This document shows, one piece after another, positions 16,693 through 22,237 of a DNA stretch of 22,237 nt. Origin of the DNA: JALZVT01 sp964519335 (GTDB taxonomy: Bacteria; Pseudomonadota; Gammaproteobacteria; Pseudomonadales; Azotimanducaceae); NCBI GenBank assembly GCA_964519335.1, contig CAZFIA010000060.1, positions 1 to 22,237 on the forward strand. Direction: 5' to 3'. A program made the translations under genes and the position numbers. The stretch's first letter is position 1. The number at the start of each line of letters is the position of its first letter. The notes beneath the pieces are model-generated. The model had not been told where the DNA came from. It saw only the letters and a list, made by a program, of their open reading frames with translations, and made no database searches.

Positions 16693-17559
16693 CTAGTTCA
16701 GTTGCAGCATGCCGCGCGGTTTAGCACCGGCGATATCGGTAATGCGCTCAAACTGCGCGCCAATGTCCTCAACGGTTGCGTCGTTTTCGAAAGTGACCCC
16801 TTCGTTTTCTACCGTCACTGCCACATTGTATTTTCGGCCTGCAGCCTGCAGCGTGACGCCATTTGGTGCATCTTCGGTGCAGAGATACACCACACCAGTG
16901 GTGATATGCTCTGGGCCCAGAGTTTCATGCGCAGCGTCCGGGATAATGTTCTCGGTCATCCGCGTAATGGCCACTGGGGCTATCGCATTGGTGTGAATAT
17001 TATTCTTGGCGCCCTCTATTTTAAGGGTGTTCATAAAACCCACCAGGCCAAGCTTCGCGGCACCGTAGTTAGTTTGACCAAAGTTGCCAAACAGGCCGGA
17101 GGGTGACGTGGTCATCACAATGCGGCCGTAGTTTTGTGCCTTCATGATTGGCCATACTTCTCGGGTGACCATCGCAGACCCAAGAAGATGAACATCGAGC
17201 ACTGCTTCAAAGTCGGCGACTTCCATTTTGGCAAAGCTCTTGTCGCGCAAAATTCCGGCGTTGTTAATGAGGATGTCGATTCGACCCCAGGCATCCATTG
17301 CATCTTTAACAATGCTCGCAGCACCCGCTGCATCGGAGACAGACGCGCCGTTCGCAATCGCCTCTCCACCCGCAGCCTTAATCTCGGCAACAACCGCTTC
17401 AGCCGCCTCTGAGTTACCGCCCGTACCATCCATGGAACCACCCAGGTCGTTGATCACAACTTTGGCGCCACGACGGGCAAGTTCAAGGGCGTGACAACGG
17501 CCCAAACCGCCGCCCGAACCCGTAACAATGGCTACCTTGTCGTTAAAGGAATAAGTCAT
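16693..17559 (-). CDS. MFE-2-like (3R)-hydroxyacyl-CoA dehydrogenase, SDR family
   Basis: This 288-residue short-chain dehydrogenase has the Rossmann motif TGSGGGLGR (13-21), D38 after strand 2 favouring NAD over NADP, NNAG (99-102), and the catalytic triad S152, Y165, K169 in YGAAK. The stretches DVHLLG (122-127), YGRIVMTTSPSGLFGNFGQ and the C-terminal layout closely match the dehydrogenase module of peroxisomal multifunctional enzyme type 2 (HSD17B4), so the expected reaction is NAD-dependent oxidation of (3R)-hydroxyacyl-CoA, or its reversal. The hydratase and SCP2 modules of MFE-2 are absent, so a separate hydratase would be needed. GGAG lies 6 nt before the ATG. It stands 69 bp downstream of the carboxyltransferase gene and leads a short operon with the small membrane protein and a methyltransferase. 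Confidence 0.85.
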   Translation of the reverse strand: MTYSFNDKVAIVTGSGGGLGRCHALELARRGAKVVINDLGGSMDGTGGNSEAAEAVVAEIKAAGGEAIANGASVSDAAGAASIVKDAMDAWGRIDILINNAGILRDKSFAKMEVADFEAVLDVHLLGSAMVTREVWPIMKAQNYGRIVMTTSPSGLFGNFGQTNYGAAKLGLVGFMNTLKIEGAKNNIHTNAIAPVAITRMTENIIPDAAHETLGPEHITTGVVYLCTEDAPNGVTLQAAGRKYNVAVTVENEGVTFENDATVEDIGAQFERITDIAGAKPRGMLQLN

Positions 17560-17597
17560 GAGTGCTCCAGTACTTCGTTTATCAATTCGAGCCGCGC

Positions 17598-17624
17598 AGT
17601 ATAGCGCAGGAGGGGTTAAAGCAC
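17598..17624 (-). promoter_or_regulatory. Possible promoter for the MFE-2-like dehydrogenase
   Basis: TATACT at 17598-17603 (read on the minus strand) is a good -10 box 38 nt before the ATG. The best -35 I can pair with it, GTGCTT at 17619-17624, is poor and only 15 bp away. It could give the dehydrogenase-methyltransferase group its own transcript. Weak. Confidence 0.3.
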
Positions 17625-17628
17625 GCCC

Positions 17629-19182
17629 TCAAGGTCGGATCCCAAATCGAACGGGCGACTTGAGCGTGGCGAGCTGCGGCTGAATCCAGTCAACCCACTC
17701 AGCGAGCACCGGACGGGTCTCGCGCGGATCAATTAGCTCGTGTACCGAAAACGATTCTGCACGACTGTAAGGCGAGCGATTGGAACGCAAGGCCTCTTCC
17801 AGTTCCCGCCGTTTGGCATCAGGGTCAGCCGCTGCCGCTATCTCTCGGTGATAAGCAACTGCAACGCCGCCTTCCAGCGGCAAAGCACCTGATTCAACAG
17901 AAGGCCAGGACACAACATAAGCATCGTTGCCGTAATGGGCTGCTGTGGCGACACCAAATCCTTTGTGCACCTGAATCGATGCCCATGGGATGCTCGCCTG
18001 TACCGCCGCGGCAACCGCTGCCATGCCATAGCGAATGGTGCCATTGCGTTCGGCCTCGGGCCCGATCATAAACCCGGGTTGGTCTACAAAGTTAACAATC
18101 GGCAAATGGAAGCTGTCACACATCTCGACAAACCGCCGATACTTCTGCGCCGCATCCGCCGTCATGGCGCCCGCATAAAATCGGCAATCGTTAGCCAGCA
18201 CACCCACAGGTTGGCCGTCGAGGCGCGCAAGGCCAGCGATCTGACTCGGACCATAGTCTTTAGCAATCTCAAAAAAGCTGTCGACATCCATTACCATCTC
18301 GACGATTGCGCGCATATCAAAGGGGGCGTTGGGATCGCGCGGTACGGCACTCAGCAAGTCTTGCTCCATGCGATCGGTTGGATCATCGCAGGGCACACGC
18401 GGTGCAGACTCCCACACGCTGCTGGGCAAGTAGCTCAAAAACTGTCGAATCTGCCGAAGCGCATCTGCCTCATCTTCTGCAATGTTGTCTACCACGCCCG
18501 AAAAGGCATGCACTTGCGAACCACCCAGCTCTTCTTTGGTTAGGCGTACACCAAGTGCACGTTGCACCAGCGCCGGGCCACCGATAAGAATCTGCGCTGT
18601 CTCACGGGTCATTACAGAGAAGTGAGATGCAACGAGACGCCCTGCCGGAAACCCCGCCACCGGGCCCATTGCGCCAGAGACTACCGGCACTTCGGTCATG
18701 CAGTCGGCAATAATTTTGAAGCGCGGCTCGGTGAACACAGGTTCGCCAACCGTGCCGCCTTTACGTGCACCGCCTTTAACACTGCCTCCGCCCCCCTCGA
18801 GCAAACGCACCAGGGGAATCTTGCGTCGCAGCGCCAGGTGTTCTGCATAGACACTCTTGCGTAATCCAGCCGCGTTGGGAGAACCACCCTTTAACGTAAA
18901 GTCTTCACCACCCACGACCACTCGACGTTTATCTATACGTCCATAGCCCAGTACATAGTTGGCAGGCACGTAACCCAGTAGTTCGTCGTTTTCATCATAG
19001 TCAGGTAGCGCAGTGGTTTTACCTTGTTCCTGAAAGCTGCCGCTATCGAGCAGGGTGTCGATGCGTTCACGAATCGTCAGCCTGCCTTTTTTGTGCTGCT
19101 TTGCGATTCCACTTTCGCCGCCCTGGGCCTGCGCGAGTTTTTTACGCCGTTCAATCTCGCGAACTTCGGCTTCCCATGACAT
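17629..19182 (-). CDS. Acyl-CoA carboxylase carboxyltransferase (beta) subunit
   Basis: The 517-residue protein has the two crotonase-like halves of biotin-dependent acyl-CoA carboxylase beta subunits. The N-terminal region opens with a conserved helix and LTIRERIDTLLD (35-46). Its oxyanion loop is GGGGSVKGGARKG (130-142), unlike the usual SGGAR form, marking a distinct subfamily. The second half has FVDQPGFMIGPEAERNG (365-381) and GFGVATAAHYG (408-418), equivalent to the CoA and carboxybiotin sites. It moves CO2 from carboxybiotin to an acyl-CoA in the cytoplasm; propionyl-, methylcrotonyl- or another acyl-CoA cannot be separated by eye. Its ATG is 3 nt after the stop of the biotin carrier gene, a tight pair. 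No biotin carboxylase subunit is in the window. Confidence 0.9.
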   Translation of the reverse strand: MSWEAEVREIERRKKLAQAQGGESGIAKQHKKGRLTIRERIDTLLDSGSFQEQGKTTALPDYDENDELLGYVPANYVLGYGRIDKRRVVVGGEDFTLKGGSPNAAGLRKSVYAEHLALRRKIPLVRLLEGGGGSVKGGARKGGTVGEPVFTEPRFKIIADCMTEVPVVSGAMGPVAGFPAGRLVASHFSVMTRETAQILIGGPALVQRALGVRLTKEELGGSQVHAFSGVVDNIAEDEADALRQIRQFLSYLPSSVWESAPRVPCDDPTDRMEQDLLSAVPRDPNAPFDMRAIVEMVMDVDSFFEIAKDYGPSQIAGLARLDGQPVGVLANDCRFYAGAMTADAAQKYRRFVEMCDSFHLPIVNFVDQPGFMIGPEAERNGTIRYGMAAVAAAVQASIPWASIQVHKGFGVATAAHYGNDAYVVSWPSVESGALPLEGGVAVAYHREIAAAADPDAKRRELEEALRSNRSPYSRAESFSVHELIDPRETRPVLAEWVDWIQPQLATLKSPVRFGIRP

Positions 19183-19185
19183 CGT

Positions 19186-19845
19186 CTAACTCTCGATGAT
19201 CAGCAGCACCTGATCTTCTTCGATGCCTTCTTCAGGTGCCACCAACACTTGCGCCACTGTGCCATCACAAGGCGCATCAACCGGAATCTCCATTTTCATA
19301 GACTCAAGTATCATCAACTCTTGATCACGACTAACCGCGTCTCCGGGCTCAACGTGAACTTTCCACACCGTGCCCGCAACCTCAGATTGAACCTCTGTCT
19401 CAGCCATGTTGACGCTCCCCTGCGTTCCGTCGTTGCAGTAATTGTAATGCTCTAGCCACGCCTCGCGGAAGCCACCCCAGGGATTCTCGCGTTTTTTCTG
19501 AACCGCATCCAGCAGAGAGCCGGCCGGCAACGCATCCGGATCGTCAAAAAGCGCGCTAACAAAACGGGCCTGACTGTTTGTGAGCGCAACGAACAGCATA
19601 TCAACTCGAGCGTCTACCGGGGATGGCGGGACGGCCGGCGTTTGTCCCAGCGCCTTTACGACTGCACCTAGTGTAGATTCACACAGAGCTAATTCCGGCG
19701 ATGCTGAATCTTCTGAGGACGAATCTCTGTACAGCTCGAGCACCACCCGGGTTCGGTTCAACATCCAGCGCGTGAACCAGGCGGGATGATCAGCCAATTC
19801 TTTATAGCGTCGCCACGCCGGCTGGTCTTCGCTAACCAAACGCAC
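19186..19845 (-). CDS. Biotin carboxyl carrier protein with extra N-terminal domain
   Basis: The 219-codon frame ends in a biotinyl domain: EVAGTVWKVHVEPGD, then ESMKMEI with the biotinylated Lys at 184, then DAPCDGTV. This last part alone (73 residues from Met147) equals a complete stand-alone carrier of the short type. The preceding 146 residues are helical and I do not recognise them. The called start is GTG at 19845, overlapping the end of purC by 14 bp; M28 is an alternative. Met147 has its own strong Shine-Dalgarno, so either one fused protein, or the carrier alone, or both, could be made. It is paired with the carboxyltransferase gene immediately downstream and would shuttle carboxybiotin to it. 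Confidence 0.8.
   Translation of the reverse strand: MRLVSEDQPAWRRYKELADHPAWFTRWMLNRTRVVLELYRDSSSEDSASPELALCESTLGAVVKALGQTPAVPPSPVDARVDMLFVALTNSQARFVSALFDDPDALPAGSLLDAVQKKRENPWGGFREAWLEHYNYCNDGTQGSVNMAETEVQSEVAGTVWKVHVEPGDAVSRDQELMILESMKMEIPVDAPCDGTVAQVLVAPEEGIEEDQVLLIIES
19405..19420 (-). promoter_or_regulatory. Internal ribosome-binding site and ATG for a short biotin carrier protein
   Basis: On the minus strand GGGGAG (19415-19420) is followed after 7 nt by ATG (19405-19407), in frame with the longer gene. This is a near-ideal initiation site inside the frame and would start a 73-residue carrier beginning MAETEVQSEV. It is far better than the GTG site that opens the long frame. Confidence 0.65.
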
Positions 19846-20806
19846 CCAGATCTAGCGGCGAGCCCGTTAATCGCTCAAACGCTTCAAGGTAGCGTTCAAG
19901 GCTAAGCTCTACAATTTTCTCCGGTAACACAGGCCCGGGAGCTGTCTTGTCCCAGCGGCCAGCGCTCACCTCTTCTTCCAGATAATTTCGCACAACCTGT
20001 TTGTCGAAGCTATTTTGTTCTTTTCCAGGCCGATAGCTTGCGAGCGGCCAGAACCGCGAGCTGTCGGGGGTAAATATCTCATCGATCAATAAAGGTTGCT
20101 GGTCGAGGTTAGTGTCCGGAAGTCGCCCAAACTCAAACTTGGTATCGGCAAGAATGATGCCGCGTTCTAACGCATAGTCTCGAGCTTCTCGGTATAAGCC
20201 AAGCGTTGCGTCTGCCAACCATTGCATCGTCGTCCGGCCAACAACCTCGGCGCCTTGTTCTACGCTGATGTTCTGATCGTGACCGCTCGCGGCTTTGGTC
20301 GATGGCGTAAACAGCGCTTCAGGTAAAGCATCGCTGTTGACCAAACCGCCCGGAAGCTCTATACCGCATATCTGCCCTGTGCGCTGATAGTCTTTCCAAC
20401 CGCTACCAGTAATATAGCCGCGCGCAATACACTCTATTGGCAACACCTCTGTCTTACGGCACAACATCACGCGCCCATCAAGCAAACTATATTGTTCATC
20501 GGTTAACCCGGGTACCTGGGATACGTCGGTGGAAACCAAATGATGCTCGACCCGGTCAGAAAAATACTCAAACCAGAACTTTGAGATCTGGGTGAGCACG
20601 ATGCCCTTGCCGGGCAATCCATTAGCCATCACCACATCAAAAGCGCTGATGCGATCACTTGCGACAATAAGCACGCCATCTTCGCCACTCGGCAGTCTGA
20701 CATCAAAAAGATCGCGCACTTTGCCCCCCCGGTGATTCGGCAGCGGTAGGTCTATGGAGAGCAGAGCCTCGCGAACGCCGGGAGATGTTTGGCTAACTTC
20801 CACCAT
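19832..20806 (-). CDS. purC: Phosphoribosylaminoimidazole-succinocarboxamide synthase
   Basis: SAICAR synthetase joins CAIR with aspartate using ATP in de novo purine synthesis. The 324-residue product carries GKVRDLFDV (28-36), ASDRISAFDVVM (49-60), the first family signature LPIECIARGYITGSGW (122-137), FTPSTKA (166-172) and the second signature LADTKFEFG (219-227). The length is that of the long form, about 300 residues as in yeast ADE1, rather than the roughly 237 residues of the E. coli enzyme. It lies 9 bp after the SDR gene and its end overlaps the biotin carrier frame, an unusual setting for purC that links it by transcription to acyl-CoA metabolism genes. Confidence 0.97.
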   Translation of the reverse strand: MVEVSQTSPGVREALLSIDLPLPNHRGGKVRDLFDVRLPSGEDGVLIVASDRISAFDVVMANGLPGKGIVLTQISKFWFEYFSDRVEHHLVSTDVSQVPGLTDEQYSLLDGRVMLCRKTEVLPIECIARGYITGSGWKDYQRTGQICGIELPGGLVNSDALPEALFTPSTKAASGHDQNISVEQGAEVVGRTTMQWLADATLGLYREARDYALERGIILADTKFEFGRLPDTNLDQQPLLIDEIFTPDSSRFWPLASYRPGKEQNSFDKQVVRNYLEEEVSAGRWDKTAPGPVLPEKIVELSLERYLEAFERLTGSPLDLGAFG

Positions 20807-20815
20807 AGGTACGCG

Positions 20816-21580
20816 TTAACTCGTGTAACCGCCATCGGCCGCATAAACCGACCCAGTGATGAATGAGGCGTCGTCGCTTGCGAGGAACAACATCACTTTT
20901 GCAATATCATCAGCCTCAGCGTAACGGCCCAACGGAATCTGCGTTTTTAGGCCTTCGCGCACCAGCTCTGCATCTTCCGGATTCATCCCGCTTTCGAGTC
21001 GACGCATCATTTGAGTCTCTACGGGCGAAGGATTAACCGTGTTAACCCGGATATTCTGCTCAGCCAGTTCTTTGGCAGCACCGCGCGCAAGGCCTACAAC
21101 GGCGTGCTTGGAGGTACCATAGGGCACAATGCCGGGCGTGCCCTGCAGCCCCGCAACCGACGAAGTTATAATGATACTGCCGCCTCCGCGCTTAGCCATT
21201 TCGGGAATGCTTGAGCGAATACCCAGCCACGGACCTTTCACGTTTACCGCCATAAGCGCATCAAACCGATCGGGATCGTAGTCAGTGATCGGCAAGACAT
21301 CGCCTTCAGTGCCTGCATTGGCCAACAGCACGTCTACACCGCCATAGCGCTCAGCCGCGGTGGCGATCATACGATCATTGTCTTGCTCGCTGGTAACATC
21401 GGCTACGCAGTAGCTCACTCTATTGCTGCCAATGGATTTTACGGCTTCCTTTAACGCATCCTCGCCAACATCAACCAGTAAAACATCAGCACCTTCCGCA
21501 GCAAACATAGCTCCGGCCGCTCGGCCAATTCCGCCGGCTCCGCCCGTTATCACGGCCACTTTCCCGTCCAGCCTGCCCAT
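20816..21580 (-). CDS. SDR-family NAD(P)-dependent oxidoreductase
   Basis: A classical 254-residue short-chain dehydrogenase: TGGAGGIGR (12-20), D37 in LLVDV suggesting NAD preference, NAG (88-90), N113, and the catalytic S141, Y154 and K158 (YGTSK). The C-terminal end GSVYAADGGYTS is typical of the FabG-like group. Substrate not readable; a hydroxyacyl or alcohol substrate is likely. GGGAGA lies 6 nt before the ATG. It stands between the PLP enzyme gene and purC in the same direction, with gaps of 50 and 9 bp. Confidence 0.88.
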   Translation of the reverse strand: MGRLDGKVAVITGGAGGIGRAAGAMFAAEGADVLLVDVGEDALKEAVKSIGSNRVSYCVADVTSEQDNDRMIATAAERYGGVDVLLANAGTEGDVLPITDYDPDRFDALMAVNVKGPWLGIRSSIPEMAKRGGGSIIITSSVAGLQGTPGIVPYGTSKHAVVGLARGAAKELAEQNIRVNTVNPSPVETQMMRRLESGMNPEDAELVREGLKTQIPLGRYAEADDIAKVMLFLASDDASFITGSVYAADGGYTS

Positions 21581-21630
21581 GAGTTATCTCCCTCGGAAAA
21601 AAATAGTACAACAAATACTGTAAAAGCGTT

Positions 21631-22237
21631 TTAGACCTGTTGTTGGTCGAGCGCCTGAGAAAAGTCGCGCAAAAGATCACTTAAGTCTTCTATGCCTATT
21701 GAAATACGTATAAGCGAGTCGGCAATACCCATTGATGCGCGACGCTCAGCACCCATCTCAAAAAAGATCGTGTGAGCAACCGGTATCGCCAACGTACGGT
21801 TATCGCCAAGATTGCTCGACTTCACAACAACCTGCAGCGCATTCAAGAATTCAAAAACATCAACCGAATCTACCAGTTCAAAGCTAAATAGCCCCCCGGG
21901 CATTCGGAACAGATCTTTCACCCGCTGGTGTTCAGGATGGTGGGAAAGCCCCGGGTAATAGACCTTCGAAACTAGTGGATGCGCATCAAGCAACTCACAC
22001 ACCGCAAGCGCTGACGCGCACTGTTGCGTCAGCCGCAGAGAAAGTGTTTCGGCACCGATCGCAATGTGGTGAGCCGCTTCAGGGCCAAGCGCAGCTCCAA
22101 AGTCGCGCAACCCCTTCTTCTTAATTTGAGTAATACCCCATCGGCTGGTATCGGTGCCTCGATACTCGGGATAGATATTTTCGAACTGTGTCCAATCGTA
22201 GTTACCCAGCTCAGTGACGGCACCTCCAAGCGCGTTG
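21631..22237 (-). CDS. Trans-sulfuration-type PLP enzyme (Cys/Met metabolism family), N terminus outside window
   Basis: The frame is open to the right edge, giving about 201 residues; an apparent start at 22110 is only an internal Met. Matching features of the gamma-synthase / O-acylhomoserine sulfhydrylase fold are NALGGAVTELGNYDW at the edge, KKGMRDFGAALGPEAAHH, IAIGAETLSLRL, SNLGDNRTLAIPVAHT and the closing SLIRISIGIED. By family alignment the PLP-binding Lys would lie roughly ten residues beyond the window edge, so it cannot be checked. The AHTIFFEMG stretch differs from the more common HPAST form of sulfhydrylases, so the exact reaction (gamma-synthase, gamma-lyase or sulfhydrylase) is left open. 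Confidence 0.88.
   Translation of the reverse strand, partial: NALGGAVTELGNYDWTQFENIYPEYRGTDTSRWGITQIKKKGLRDFGAALGPEAAHHIAIGAETLSLRLTQQCASALAVCELLDAHPLVSKVYYPGLSHHPEHQRVKDLFRMPGGLFSFELVDSVDVFEFLNALQVVVKSSNLGDNRTLAIPVAHTIFFEMGAERRASMGIADSLIRISIGIEDLSDLLRDFSQALDQQQV

Noticed and set aside
21594..21625. Promoter in the AT-rich gap upstream of the SDR gene
   Set aside because: TTTACA and TACTAT are present on the minus strand but only about 10 bp apart, too close for a sigma70 promoter.
21631..22110. A complete small 159-residue protein starting at 22110
   Set aside because: The upstream codons to the edge continue the trans-sulfuration enzyme family sequence, so this Met is internal.

Overview
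The window looks like chromosomal DNA of a Gram-negative bacterium, most plausibly a gammaproteobacterium. The giant central gene has outer-membrane features (signal peptide, OmpA-like peptidoglycan-binding modules, a C-terminal beta-barrel ending in Trp), and the long-form PurC and the acyl-CoA carboxylase parts fit such a genome. By eye GC content is a little over one half. I cannot name a genus. I see no tRNA, rRNA, CRISPR array, transposase or integrase. There is one 100-base run of N, an assembly gap.

Left part (1-4051, plus strand): the 3' part of an HD-domain phosphohydrolase gene is followed, after an intergenic region with a good sigma70-like promoter, by three overlapping genes. These are a GT4 glycosyltransferase, a class I SAM methyltransferase, and an alpha/alpha-toroid (prenyltransferase/squalene-cyclase-like) protein. 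The start of the third gene contains a 12-bp tandem repeat and the N gap. A perfect 11-bp inverted repeat with that gene's stop codon in its loop closes the cluster.

Centre (4064-15694, minus strand): one gene of about 11.6 kb for a 3876-residue exported protein. The order is signal peptide, propeller-like domain, DUF11-like domain, nine tandem repeats of an almost invariant 181 residues, a canonical DUF11 domain, an SdrD-B-like segment, two OmpA-like domains, a beta-rich linker and a C-terminal beta-barrel. It is the most remarkable object in the window. It combines a very long N-terminal stalk with periplasm-type anchor modules placed between stalk and barrel, so its topology is not obvious.

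Right part (15871-22237, all minus strand, transcribed toward the giant gene): in transcription order these are a partial trans-sulfuration-type PLP enzyme, an SDR dehydrogenase, purC, a biotin carrier protein with an extra N-terminal domain, an acyl-CoA carboxylase carboxyltransferase, an MFE-2-like (3R)-hydroxyacyl-CoA dehydrogenase, a 60-residue two-helix membrane protein and a Methyltransf_24-type methyltransferase. Spacings are short, and purC overlaps the biotin carrier gene. Carrier and carboxyltransferase would make two parts of an acyl-CoA carboxylase, but no biotin carboxylase subunit is encoded here.

All calls rest on reading motifs by eye. No database search was possible.
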